DNA of 64,000 bases from Paracraurococcus lichenis (GTDB lineage: Bacteria; Pseudomonadota; Alphaproteobacteria; Acetobacterales; Acetobacteraceae), in the NCBI RefSeq assembly GCF_030657435.1, contig NZ_JAUTWS010000020.1, positions 1 through 64,000 on the forward strand. Direction: 5' to 3'. Numbering within the stretch: position 1 is the stretch's first letter; every line of letters begins with the position of its first letter. A program made the translations under genes and the position numbers. Under the pieces are notes generated by a model, which was given only the letters and a program-made list of their open reading frames with translations, was not told the DNA's origin and did no database searches. Shown here piece by piece: positions 7,028 through 15,492 of the stretch.

Positions 7028-8407
7028 ATGGCCTATGACTTCGACCTCTTCGTCATCGGCGGCGGCTCGGCCGGCGTGCGCTGCGGCCGCATCGCCGCGA
7101 CGCATGGCGCCCGGGTCGGCATCGCCGAGGAGCGGTTCTGGGGCGGCACCTGCGTCAATGTCGGCTGCGTGCCGAAGAAGATCATGGTCAACGCCGCCGA
7201 ATACGGCCATTGGGCGGAGGACGCCGCCGCCTTCGGCTGGAGCATCGAGAGGACCGGCTTCGACCTCTCCGTCCTGAAGGCGGCGCGGGATGCCGAGGTG
7301 GCGCGGCTGAACGGCATCTATGGCCGGCTGCTGACCGGCGCCGGCTGCACCATCTTCGATGCCCGCGCCACCTTCATCGATGCCCATACGCTGGACGTCG
7401 GCGGCAGGCGTGTCACGGCGGAGCGGATCGTCATCGCGGTCGGCGGCCGGGCGGTGCGGCCGGAGATCCCGGGCGCCGAGCTCGGCATGCTATCGGACGA
7501 CGTCTTCGACCTGACCGAGGTCCCGCGCCGGCTCTGCGTCGTCGGCAGCGGCTACATCGCGCTCGAATTCGCCTGCGTTTTCCGCGGCCTCGGCGCCGAG
7601 GTGGACCTGGTCTACCGTGCCGACCTGCCGCTGCGCGGCTTCGACCAGGATATCCGCGTGGCGCTGAAGGACGCGCTGGAGGCCCAGGGCATCCGCCAGC
7701 ATGTCGGCCACAACCTGGCGCGGCTGGACCGGCAGGGCGACCATCTCCGCCTCTCGCTGCTGGGCGGGGAGGGGATCGAGGCCGATGCGGTCCTCTTCGC
7801 CACCGGCCGGGTGCCGCATGTCCAGGGCCTGCACCTGGACCGCGCGGGGGTGATGTGCACGGCGAAGGGCGCGGTGGAGGTGGACGAGGAGCACCGCACC
7901 ACGGCGCCCAACATCTACGCCATCGGCGACGTGACAGATAAGCTGAACCTGACGCCCATGGCGACGGCGGTGGGCCATGCGCTGGCCGATACGCTCTTCG
8001 GCAACCGGCCGCGCAAGGCGAGCTACCTGAACGTGCCGACCGCCGTCTTCACCTCGCCCCCCATCGGGACGGTCGGCATGACGGAAGCCGATGCGGCGGC
8101 GCATGGGCCGGTCGACATCTACCTCACCCAGTTCACCCCGATGCGGCATACCATCAGCAAGCGCCCGGGGCGGAAGTCGCTGATGAAGCTCGTGGTCTGC
8201 CAGGAGAGCCGGAAGGTCCTCGGCGCCCATATGCTGGGCGAGGATTCGGCGGAGATCATGCAGGGCATCGGCATCGCGGTCGCGGCCGGCCTGACCAAGG
8301 AGGATTTCGACCGCACGATCGGCATCCACCCGACGGCGGCGGAGGAGTTCGTGACGCTGCGGACCCGGACGCGGGAGGCCGGGGTGGTGGCCAAGGCGGC
8401 GGAGTAG
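7028..8407 (+). CDS. gor: Glutathione-disulfide reductase
   Basis: NADPH-dependent flavoenzyme that reduces glutathione disulfide in the cytosol. The 459-residue protein has the FAD-binding GGGSAG (11-16), the redox-active disulfide Cys42/Cys47 in GGTCVNVGCVPKK, a second Rossmann motif GSGYIALEF, and Arg residues in VYRADLPLRG that in this family select NADPH over NADH. The C-terminal catalytic HPTAAEE motif includes His434. Dihydrolipoamide dehydrogenase and mercuric reductase lack this arginine pattern. ATG 7028 is preceded by GCAGGAAGGG; an upstream in-frame ATG at 6938 lies in repeat-adjacent sequence and is not supported. It stands alone, not in an evident operon. Confidence 0.92.
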   Translation: MAYDFDLFVIGGGSAGVRCGRIAATHGARVGIAEERFWGGTCVNVGCVPKKIMVNAAEYGHWAEDAAAFGWSIERTGFDLSVLKAARDAEVARLNGIYGRLLTGAGCTIFDARATFIDAHTLDVGGRRVTAERIVIAVGGRAVRPEIPGAELGMLSDDVFDLTEVPRRLCVVGSGYIALEFACVFRGLGAEVDLVYRADLPLRGFDQDIRVALKDALEAQGIRQHVGHNLARLDRQGDHLRLSLLGGEGIEADAVLFATGRVPHVQGLHLDRAGVMCTAKGAVEVDEEHRTTAPNIYAIGDVTDKLNLTPMATAVGHALADTLFGNRPRKASYLNVPTAVFTSPPIGTVGMTEADAAAHGPVDIYLTQFTPMRHTISKRPGRKSLMKLVVCQESRKVLGAHMLGEDSAEIMQGIGIAVAAGLTKEDFDRTIGIHPTAAEEFVTLRTRTREAGVVAKAAE

Positions 8408-8663
8408 CGCCATCTCTGGGCGCCGATGCGGGGAGGCCGCGCCGGTGTCGGAGATCTTTACAGGCTGCCGCGGCGCGTGATGGCGCTTTCGCCAATCTCT
8501 TGATTCGGCGGGCCCGACCTCATCGGCAGGGTATTTGCTCGCCGAGGCATGGGCGGAGGTTCCGCTCATTTCCATGGCAGGCCGGATGGCGCCGGCGACA
8601 GCGCAAGCGGCGATCCCACCCCTTGCCCTGCCGGTGCCGCGGCATCGACAGGACGGCGAGCCC

Positions 8664-9212
8664 ATGCGTTGGATCGGATTAGTTCTCTGCGCCTTCATCG
8701 CCGCCACCGGCGCCAAGGCGGCGACGCTCGAAATCACCTATGGCTCCGGCCTCGCCGCCCTCGGTGCGCGGCTGACCGGCGCCCTGGCGCCCGACGGCAA
8801 CAGCTTCATCATCGGCGGCGGCAGCAACTTCACCCGCGGCGGCGCGGTGATCTATGACAGCCCGCCGGTCTTCTTCGGCTCCTATCTGGCCCTTGTCGTG
8901 GGCGCCACCGGCCTTGCCGGCGGCACGGCCGGCCTCGTCACCCTGGATGGCTCTGCGATCGACCTGGCCGTCCTCGCGGACAATGGGAACGATGGATTCT
9001 TCATCGGGGCAGGCAGCCTCGTCGAGTCCGTGGTCGCCTCCTCCGTCGCCCACGCCGCGGGCAGCTTCGGCGACCTGAACCAGCCCTTCGATCCCAGCCT
9101 CTGGCACGCCACCTTGCAGGTCGACAGCACCCCGGTGCCGGAGCCGTTGAGCGCCGCCCTGCTCGGCGCCGGGTTGCTCGGCCTCGGCCTGGTGCGCCGC
9201 CGCGCGGCCTGA
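8664..9212 (+). CDS. PEP-CTERM sorted secreted protein of unknown function
   Basis: Small exported protein (182 residues) with an N-terminal signal peptide (MRWIGLVLCAFIAATGAKA) and a C-terminal PEP-CTERM sorting signal: PVPEP with PEP at 159-161, a hydrophobic helix, then RRRAA. In systems with exosortase (XrtA/EpsH) this tail is cleaved and the protein sent to the surface or exopolysaccharide. The mature part is rich in Gly and Ala with no recognisable domain. Met at 8664 is chosen because it opens the signal peptide; the in-frame start at 8535 would add 43 non-hydrophobic residues. No exosortase gene is in the window. Confidence 0.8.
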   Translation: MRWIGLVLCAFIAATGAKAATLEITYGSGLAALGARLTGALAPDGNSFIIGGGSNFTRGGAVIYDSPPVFFGSYLALVVGATGLAGGTAGLVTLDGSAIDLAVLADNGNDGFFIGAGSLVESVVASSVAHAAGSFGDLNQPFDPSLWHATLQVDSTPVPEPLSAALLGAGLLGLGLVRRRAA

Positions 9213-9280
9213 GCGGCAGCGGTCTGGCAGCACCGCGGAGGCGCCGCCGAGGCCGGCTGTCCCAGCATGACATCCTCGGG

Positions 9281-9309
9281 TTCACCCCGGCGCCGGGCTC
9301 GGCTATGCT
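9281..9309 (+). promoter_or_regulatory. Candidate sigma-70-type promoter of the DAHP synthase gene
   Basis: TTCACC (9281-9286) and TATGCT (9304-9309) are separated by 17 bases, 30 bases ahead of the DAHP synthase start. The AGGAAA ribosome site is at 9326-9331. Weak -35 match. Confidence 0.35.
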
Positions 9310-9339
9310 TCTCCCCCTTTTAATCAGGAAACGCTCACA

Positions 9340-10719
9340 ATGACCGTGCGCGGGTGGCACCCCGGAAGCTGGCGGGACATGCCGATCCGGCAGGTGCCCG
9401 ACTACCCCGATCAGGCGAAGCTGGCCGAGGCGGAGGCGCGCCTGGCCAAGTGGCCGCCGCTGGTCTTCGCGGGGGAGGCGCGGCGGCTGAAGGCGGCGCT
9501 CGCCAAGGCCGGCCACGGCCAGGCCTTCGTCCTGCAGGGCGGCGACTGCGCCGAGAGCTTTTCCGACTTCACCGCCAACATCATCCGCGACACCTTCCGG
9601 GTGCTGCTGCAGATGGCCGTCGTGCTGACCTTCGGCGGCGGCACGCCGGTCGTGAAGCTCGGCCGCATGGCCGGGCAATTCGCCAAGCCGCGCTCCTCCG
9701 ACAGCGAGACGAAGGACGGCGTGACGCTGCCCTCCTACCGCGGCGACATCATCAACGGTCCCGAGTTCACGCCCGAGGCCCGCATCCCCGACCCGGCCCG
9801 GATGGACTTCGCCTATATGCAGTCCGCCGGCACGCTGAACCTGCTGCGCGCCTTCGCCACGGGCGGCTATGCCGACCTGCACCAGGTGCATCGCTGGAAT
9901 CTCGGCTTCGTCGCCCGCAGCCCGCTCGCCGAGCGCTACCAGGACCTGGCGCACCGGATCGACGAGACGCTCTCCTTCATGCAGGCCTGCGGCATGTCCG
10001 ACCTGCCCCAGGTGCGCGAGACCGACTTCTACACCTCGCACGAGGCGCTGCTGCTGCCCTACGAGCAGGCGCTGACCCGCGTCGATTCCACCACCGGCGA
10101 CTCTTACGCCTGCTCGGCGCATTTCCTCTGGATCGGCGACCGCACCCGCCAGCCCGAGGGCGCGCATGTCGAGTTCATGCGCGGGGTGAAGAACCCGATC
10201 GGGCTGAAGGTGGGCCCGACCTCCGACCCGGACGAGCTGGTCCGCCTGACCGAGATCCTGAACCCCGGGAACGAGATGGGGCGGCTCACCCTCATCTCCC
10301 GCATGGGGGCCGAGAAGGTCGAGGCCAAGCTGCCGCCGCTGCTGCGCGCGGTGAAGCGCGCCGGCCGCAACGTGGTCTGGCTGTCCGACCCGATGCACGG
10401 CAACACCACCAGCGTCGGCGCCTACAAGACCCGGCCCTTCGACGCGATCCTGACCGAGGTCCGCCGCTTCTTCGACGCCCATGCCGCGGAGGGCACCCAG
10501 CCCGGCGGCGTGCATGTCGAGATGACGGGGCAGGAGGTCACGGAATGCCTCGGCGGTGCGCACCGCCTGTCGGAATCCGACCTCGCGCTGCGCTACCAGA
10601 CCTTCTGCGACCCCCGGCTGAACGCGGAGCAGTCGCTGGAGCTCGCCTTCCTGATCGCGGAGGAGCTGAAGGCCCGCCGCGCCCCGGGCGCCGCGCAGCC
10701 GGCGCGCGCCGCGGAATAA
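9340..10719 (+). CDS. Class II 3-deoxy-7-phosphoheptulonate (DAHP) synthase
   Basis: Catalyses phosphoenolpyruvate plus erythrose 4-phosphate to DAHP, the first step of the shikimate pathway. The 459-residue protein is of the class II (plant/mycobacterial) type: it opens with the family's WHPGSWR motif and carries the metal/PEP-binding GGDCAES at 67-73, then [29 protein letters not shown] and [10 protein letters not shown], all class II landmarks. No N-terminal regulatory extension like that of M. tuberculosis is visible. The ribosome site AGGAAA is well spaced from ATG 9340. The next gene, on the same strand, begins 20 bases after its stop, so the two are probably co-transcribed although functionally unrelated (NAD salvage). 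Confidence 0.94.
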   Translation: MTVRGWHPGSWRDMPIRQVPDYPDQAKLAEAEARLAKWPPLVFAGEARRLKAALAKAGHGQAFVLQGGDCAESFSDFTANIIRDTFRVLLQMAVVLTFGGGTPVVKLGRMAGQFAKPRSSDSETKDGVTLPSYRGDIINGPEFTPEARIPDPARMDFAYMQSAGTLNLLRAFATGGYADLHQVHRWNLGFVARSPLAERYQDLAHRIDETLSFMQACGMSDLPQVRETDFYTSHEALLLPYEQALTRVDSTTGDSYACSAHFLWIGDRTRQPEGAHVEFMRGVKNPIGLKVGPTSDPDELVRLTEILNPGNEMGRLTLISRMGAEKVEAKLPPLLRAVKRAGRNVVWLSDPMHGNTTSVGAYKTRPFDAILTEVRRFFDAHAAEGTQPGGVHVEMTGQEVTECLGGAHRLSESDLALRYQTFCDPRLNAEQSLELAFLIAEELKARRAPGAAQPARAAE

Positions 10720-10739
10720 CGACACAACGAGGAAACGCC

Positions 10740-11915
10740 ATGGACGGATCGCCGCCGGTCGAACCAGGGGAGGCGGCGATCTCCGCCCGCACCGACGCCT
10801 ATTTCAATCGCACCCGGGCGATCGTGCAGCGCTTCGGCGACTGCCGCGTCACCTATGCGGTCTTCCTCCGCCGCCCCGTGGTCAGCGCGCCGCGGCTCGC
10901 GGTGGACTGGCTGCGGTCCGTGGCGCGGGAGCGCGGCACCGACTTCGACATCGACGTCATCCACCCCGAGGGCACCTGGGTCGGCGCCGGCGATCCGATC
11001 CTCACCATCACCGGCTCCTTCGTGCAGCTCTCGGACCTCGAGACGCTCTACCTGCAGAAGATGGGCCCGCCCTGCGTCGCGGCGCACAACGCCTACCAGA
11101 TGTGCCTCGAGCTGCCGCAGGTCTCCTTCCTCGCCATGGATGCCCGGCACTGCGCCGGCGCCGAGATGCAGGAGATGATGGCCTATGCCGCCAGCGTCGG
11201 CAGCGCGGCCGCGCGGCAGGAGGGGGCGAAGGGCTTCATCGGCAATGCCACTGATGCCACCGCCCATTGGTTCGGCGCCTCGCGCGGCTACGGCACCATG
11301 CCGCATGCGCTGATCGGCTATGCCGGCAGCACGCTGCGCGCCGCCGAGATGTTCCACGAGACCTTCCCGGACGAGCCGCTGACGGTCCTGACCGACTATT
11401 TCGGCCGGGAGGTGACGGATGGCCTGGCCGTCTGCCGCCGCTTCCCGGAGCTGGCTTCGGCCGGCCGGCTCGCGGTGCGGCTCGACACCCATGGCGGCCG
11501 CTTCCTCGAAGGCCTCGACCCGGCCGAGAGCTATGCGGTGCTGGAACGCCACGCACCCGGCGCCATCCGACGCTACCGCTCGGAAACCGAGCTTCGCCAC
11601 CTCGTTGGCACCGGCGTCTCGGCCTCCGCGGTGTGGAAGATGCGGGAGGCGCTGGACGAGGCCGGCTTCCCCAAGGTGCGGATCGTCGCTTCCTCCGGCT
11701 TCAACGTGCAGAAATGCCGGGTGATGGCGGAGGCCAAGGCGCCGATCGACGTGGTCGGGACCGGCAGCTTCATTCCCGATCTCTGGTCGGAGACCTACGC
11801 GACCGCCGATATCATCGCCTATGACGGCGAGCCGAGGGTCAAGGTCGGGCGCGAGTTCCTGCTGCAGCGCAACGGGGCGCGCAAGCGCAACGGCAGCGGG
11901 AGCCACGGCGGCTGA
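10740..11915 (+). CDS. Nicotinate phosphoribosyltransferase family protein
   Basis: Expected to convert nicotinate and PRPP to nicotinate mononucleotide in NAD salvage. The 391-residue protein shows the NAPRTase fold markers: an early YF(N)RT segment (TDAYFNRTRAIV), the LDTHGGRFLEG segment, and the GTGSFIPDLW phosphate-binding stretch near the end. It is shorter than E. coli PncB-type enzymes in spacing and best resembles the archaeal/alphaproteobacterial short form. GAGGA at 10729-10733 precedes ATG 10740. It follows the DAHP synthase by 20 bases and precedes an EamA transporter. A quinolinate or nicotinamide preference has not been excluded by sequence alone. Confidence 0.82.
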   Translation: MDGSPPVEPGEAAISARTDAYFNRTRAIVQRFGDCRVTYAVFLRRPVVSAPRLAVDWLRSVARERGTDFDIDVIHPEGTWVGAGDPILTITGSFVQLSDLETLYLQKMGPPCVAAHNAYQMCLELPQVSFLAMDARHCAGAEMQEMMAYAASVGSAAARQEGAKGFIGNATDATAHWFGASRGYGTMPHALIGYAGSTLRAAEMFHETFPDEPLTVLTDYFGREVTDGLAVCRRFPELASAGRLAVRLDTHGGRFLEGLDPAESYAVLERHAPGAIRRYRSETELRHLVGTGVSASAVWKMREALDEAGFPKVRIVASSGFNVQKCRVMAEAKAPIDVVGTGSFIPDLWSETYATADIIAYDGEPRVKVGREFLLQRNGARKRNGSGSHGG

Positions 11916-12094
11916 GGCCGTCGGGGGGCCGGAGCGGTTCGGCAGAGGCCTCGGACGGCCGCGGCGGGCTGGACCGGACCGCCTCCCGCACGGCCGCAGG
12001 CATCGCCCCGGCGCCGGAGGCGCTGCGGCGGCAGCGTCTGCTCGGCTGGCTCTGCGCCGGCCTGCTGCTCCTGGTCTGGGTCAGCTTCCATCTC

Positions 12095-12901
12095 ATGTCG
12101 CGCCTGACCACCCGCCAGGCGCTGACGCCCTGGGACGTCGCGGCGCTCCGCTTCGGCGGCGCCTTCCTCGTCGCGCTGCCGCTGGTCGCCTGGCGCGGGC
12201 TGCCGCGCATCGCGCCGCGCCGCTGGCCGGCCATCACCCTCTTCGCCGGCTTCGGCTTCCCGCTGCTCGCCTATGCCGGCTACCGGATGGCCCCGGCGGC
12301 GCATGGCGCCGTGGTGACCGCGGCCGGGCTGCCGGTCGCGACCGCGCTGCTGGCGCTCGCCCTCGGGCTCGGCCGGATCGGGCCCTGGAAGGCGGCGAGC
12401 CTGCTGCTGGTCGTCGCCGGATCGCTGCTGCTCGGGGTGGCGACCAGCGGCCCGCATCCGGATGCCTGGCGCGGCGACCTGCTCTTCCTCGCCGCTGTCT
12501 GCGCCTGGGCGGTCTATACCCTGATGGTGCAGTCCTGGCGGCTGCCGGCGCTGGATGCCACGCTCGTCATCGCCCTCTCGGCCGCGCCGGCCTACCTGCC
12601 GGTCTGGTGGCTGGCGCTGCCCTCCGCCATCGGCCAGGTGCCCTGGCCGGTGGTGCTCACCCAGGGCCTCTTCCATGGCGCGGCGGCGGCGGTGCTCGCG
12701 GGGCTGCTCTATACCCAGGCGGTCGCCTCCATCGGGCCCGGGCCGACCACCATGATCGGCGCCGCCGTACCGGCGCTCGCCGCGCTGCTCGCCTGGCCGC
12801 TGCTGGGGGAGGCGATGACGCCCGCAAGCTTCGCCGCGGTCGGCCTGGTCTGCGCCGGCCTCGCGCTCTCGGTCCTGCGGCCGGACCGCGTCAGCGGGTG
12901 A
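12095..12901 (+). CDS. EamA/DMT-family transporter (probably starts upstream at a non-ATG codon)
   Basis: Inner-membrane drug/metabolite exporter of the EamA family, with many hydrophobic helices over 268 residues and the internal two-fold repeat typical of ten-helix DMT proteins (AALRFGGAFLVALPL; later GAAVPALAALLAWPLLGEAMTP). The coordinates use the first available ATG. Reading the same frame upstream gives QRLLGWLCAGLLLLVWVSFH directly joined to it, clearly the missing first helix, at about 12032-12094. No ATG, GTG or TTG lies in that frame back to at least 11834, so the true start may be CTG (12023 or 12038), near a GGAGG at 12016-12020, or there is a sequence error. The 3' end overlaps the convergent lipoprotein gene by 11 bases. 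Substrate unknown. Confidence 0.8.
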   Translation: MSRLTTRQALTPWDVAALRFGGAFLVALPLVAWRGLPRIAPRRWPAITLFAGFGFPLLAYAGYRMAPAAHGAVVTAAGLPVATALLALALGLGRIGPWKAASLLLVVAGSLLLGVATSGPHPDAWRGDLLFLAAVCAWAVYTLMVQSWRLPALDATLVIALSAAPAYLPVWWLALPSAIGQVPWPVVLTQGLFHGAAAAVLAGLLYTQAVASIGPGPTTMIGAAVPALAALLAWPLLGEAMTPASFAAVGLVCAGLALSVLRPDRVSG

Positions 12902-13241
12902 AGCGCGTGCCGTACCAGGGTCCGGTGCTGCCGTCGCGCCGCCAGCCATGCGCCTCCAGCCGTCGCGTCAACGCCTCCAGCGCTGCGCGCCGGGCCGGCG
13001 TGTCCGCCACCCAGCCGAGCGCCAGCGGCACCCGGCCGTAGTCGCCGAATTCCAGGTTCGTGCTCTCCGCGATGAAGGGCGGCGCGCGCCGGCCGGGCTC
13101 GGCGGCGACGAAATTGCCGCCGGCATAGGTCCGCCTCCCCACCTGCAGCGGTACGGTGACGAGCGAGATCCCGACCACCGCCAGCGCCGAGGGGCCGCAG
13201 GCCGCGAGCGCCAGCAGGAGCGGCAAGGCAGGGCATCGCAC
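12891..13241 (-). CDS. Small predicted lipoprotein, unknown function
   Basis: A 116-residue protein with a lipoprotein signal peptide: hydrophobic PALPLLLALAAC with Cys15 as the lipid-attachment residue, followed by Gly-Pro. The mature part contains a second hydrophobic stretch (LAVVGISLVTVPL) and a C-terminal helix-rich region (ARRAALEALTRRLEAHGW). No known domain is recognised. Its stop end overlaps the convergent transporter gene by 11 bases. Expected location is the outer or inner membrane facing the periplasm. Codon use is like its neighbours. Confidence 0.65.
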   Translation of the reverse strand: MRCPALPLLLALAACGPSALAVVGISLVTVPLQVGRRTYAGGNFVAAEPGRRAPPFIAESTNLEFGDYGRVPLALGWVADTPARRAALEALTRRLEAHGWRRDGSTGPWYGTRFTR

Positions 13242-13358
13242 GGGGCGGGATCCTCCGGAGTCCGGGGCTGAAACCCGCCGCGGCCCGCCGCGTCGCGCCG
13301 GGAGGCGTGCCTTCCCGGCCGCCCGGCGCTATGCCTCTCCCGAAGGACGGACCCAGCG

Positions 13359-13742
13359 ATGAGTGCATTCGACAGCGGCCTCTTCGGCCAGCAGGGCGGC
13401 TATGCCGTCCGCATCATGGATCTCTCGGGCGGCAACGGTGCCGACCCGGTGGAGACCATTCGCGGCTTCCAGACGGTCGAGCACGCCAATGCCTTCGCCC
13501 GCCGCTATGTGCGGGACAGCCTGGAACGCTGCCGGACCCGCGGCATGACGCCCGCAGACGTGGTGCAGGCCTGGTTTGCCTTCGGCGAGGATGCCGAGGT
13601 GCTGGGCGGCGCCGAGCATGCCTGGCGCAGCGCCGCGGAACTCAACGACTTCGCCAGCCGCCCGCCCGCGGAGTCCGAGGAGCGGAACTGGCGCGCCCTC
13701 GACCCTCGGCGCGACGAGGATGCCGAGGAGGAGGAGGAGTGA
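13359..13742 (+). CDS. Uncharacterised small protein, first of a tandem paralog pair
   Basis: A 127-residue soluble protein of unknown function. It shares a layout with the next gene: an aromatic-flanked GF(Q)TVEHANAFARRYVRDSLE helix, a middle PADVVQAWFAFGEDAEVLGG stretch, and a terminal NWRALDPR. A strongly acidic tail (DEDAEEEEE) follows. Its last codons overlap the GTG start of the paralog (GTGA). The pair then abuts gltX without a gap, so translational coupling of all three is likely. No motif suggests an enzyme. Start ATG 13359 is preceded by a purine-rich GAAGGACGGA. Confidence 0.7.
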   Translation: MSAFDSGLFGQQGGYAVRIMDLSGGNGADPVETIRGFQTVEHANAFARRYVRDSLERCRTRGMTPADVVQAWFAFGEDAEVLGGAEHAWRSAAELNDFASRPPAESEERNWRALDPRRDEDAEEEEE

Positions 13743-14044
13743 GCCGCCATTCCGTCCGCTGCGGCGACCATGCCGACGAAGGCGACCCCGAGGAGGAGTG
13801 GCTGGTGGAGGGCTTCGCCTCCGCCGAGGCGGCGCAGGACTATGCCCGCCGCTTCGTCCGCGCCCAGATCGAGGACCTGCGCCGCGAGGCCGGCTCGCCC
13901 GCAGAACTCGCCGACATGTACCGCCGCTGGGGCGAATATGCCGTCACCAAGGGCTTCGACGCCGAGGCCTGGGTGGCGCATTGCATCGCCAACCCGGCGA
14001 CCCGCAAGCAGGACACCGACTACGCCGCGCTGGAGCCCCGATAA
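13739..14044 (+). CDS. Uncharacterised small protein, second of the tandem pair, abutting gltX
   Basis: A 101-residue protein starting at GTG 13739, which overlaps the previous stop (GTGA) and is preceded by GAGGAGGAGGAG as ribosome site. It is paralogous to its neighbour: EGFASAEAAQDYARRFVRA matches GFQTVEHANAFARRYVRD, then a WGEYAVTKGFDAEAWVAH stretch, and the terminus YAALEPR matches WRALDPR. It lacks the acidic tail. Its TAA is followed directly by the GTG of gltX. Function unknown; conserved spacing with gltX suggests a role tied to tRNA charging or simply shared expression. Confidence 0.7.
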   Translation: MSRHSVRCGDHADEGDPEEEWLVEGFASAEAAQDYARRFVRAQIEDLRREAGSPAELADMYRRWGEYAVTKGFDAEAWVAHCIANPATRKQDTDYAALEPR

Positions 14045-15379
14045 GTGAAACTCCGCTTCGCCCCGTCGCCGACGGGCTACCTCCATGTCGGCAATGCCCG
14101 CGTCGCGCTGGTCAACTGGCTGCTCGCGCGCCAGCAGGGCGGCACGGTCCTGTTGCGCCTGGACGACACCGATGCCGAGCGCAGCAAACCCGAATATGCC
14201 GAGGCGCTGGAGGAGGACCTGCGCTGGCTCGGCCTCGACTGGGACGAGACCTTCCGCCAGTCCGACCGCATGGACCGCTACCAGACGGCGGCGGAGCGGC
14301 TGAAGAAGGCCGGGCGACTCTATCCCTGCTTCGAGTCCGAGGAGGAACTTCGCTACAAGCGGGAGCAGCAGATCCGCCAGAAGCGCCCGCCCATCTACGA
14401 CCGCGGTGCGCTGCGCATGACGCCGGAGCAGTACGAGCGCGCGCTCGGCAACGGCAAGACGCCCTATTGGCGCTTCCTGCTGGAGAGCCGCACGGTCGAG
14501 TGGCAGGACGGCGTGCTCGGGCGCCGCGCGGTGAAGCTGCCGAGCCTGTCGGACCCGGTGCTGATCCGCGCCGACGGCACGCCGCTCTACACATTCACCA
14601 GTGTCGTGGACGATCTGGAGAGCGGCGTCACCCACATCGTGCGCGGCGAGGACCACGTCACCAATACCGGCGTGCAGCTCGACCTCTGGCAGGCCCTGGG
14701 CGGGAACCCGGCCAAACTCTCCTTCGCGCATCTGCCGCTGCTGACCGACACGGATGGCGGGCCGCTCTCCAAGCGGCTCGGCTCGCTGGCGCTGCGGCAG
14801 CTCCGCCGGGACGGCGTGGAGCCCGCGGCGCTGGCCGGCTACCTCGCCGCGCTCGGTACCTCGCAGGACCCGCATCCCGGCCTGCCGCGCGACCTGGTCG
14901 CGGGCTTCCGGCTCTCCGCCATCTCGAAATCCGCCGCGCGCTTCGACATCCAGCAACTCCTCGCGCAGAACCGCAAGCTGCTGCATGCCGCGAGCTTCGA
15001 GAGCGTGCGGTCGCACCTGCCGGAGGGCGCCGACGAGACCTTCTGGCTGGCGGTGCGCGGCAACCTCGACCTGCTGTCCGAGGCGAAGCCCTGGCTCGAG
15101 GTGGTGCGCGGCACCGTCGTCCCGCCGCCGCAGCCGGGAGAGGAGGCGTATCTCCGCGCGGCGCTGGAGGCACTGCCGCCCGCGCCCTGGGACGAGGCGA
15201 CATGGGGCGCCTGGACCGCGGCGCTGCGCGAGCGGACGGGGCGCAAGGGCAAGGCGCTGTTCCACCCGCTCCGCCTCGCCCTGACGGGGGAGGAGACCGG
15301 GCCGGACCTCAAGGGCCTGCTGCCGCTGATCGGGCCGGAGCGTGCGGGCCAGCGCCTGCGGATCGCCGCCGGCGCCTGA
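14045..15379 (+). CDS. gltX: Glutamyl-tRNA synthetase
   Basis: Charges tRNA with glutamate. The 444-residue class I synthetase opens RFAPSPTGYLHVGNAR, with the HIGH-type signature HVGN at 14-17. It has the GoHA-like LRLDDTDAERS and the KMSKS-equivalent LSKRLGS with Lys243. Alphaproteobacteria often carry two GluRS enzymes, one of which charges tRNA-Gln for the amidotransferase route; the sequence alone does not tell which this is. The length is near that of the shorter, GluRS2-like type. The start is GTG 14045, immediately after the TAA of the preceding gene with no spacer, so translation is probably coupled. No GluQ-RS zinc motif is seen, and the anticodon-binding half is present. Confidence 0.93.
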   Translation: MKLRFAPSPTGYLHVGNARVALVNWLLARQQGGTVLLRLDDTDAERSKPEYAEALEEDLRWLGLDWDETFRQSDRMDRYQTAAERLKKAGRLYPCFESEEELRYKREQQIRQKRPPIYDRGALRMTPEQYERALGNGKTPYWRFLLESRTVEWQDGVLGRRAVKLPSLSDPVLIRADGTPLYTFTSVVDDLESGVTHIVRGEDHVTNTGVQLDLWQALGGNPAKLSFAHLPLLTDTDGGPLSKRLGSLALRQLRRDGVEPAALAGYLAALGTSQDPHPGLPRDLVAGFRLSAISKSAARFDIQQLLAQNRKLLHAASFESVRSHLPEGADETFWLAVRGNLDLLSEAKPWLEVVRGTVVPPPQPGEEAYLRAALEALPPAPWDEATWGAWTAALRERTGRKGKALFHPLRLALTGEETGPDLKGLLPLIGPERAGQRLRIAAGA

Positions 15380-15492
15380 CGGGCGGCGAGGCGGCGCAAT
15401 GCCGAGCGCCGCCCGCCGCGGGTCGCGCTCCGGCCACGAACTGGTCATGCTGCGGCTCCTAGGATCGCTGGCCTCGTCGGGACCGGTGCCGC

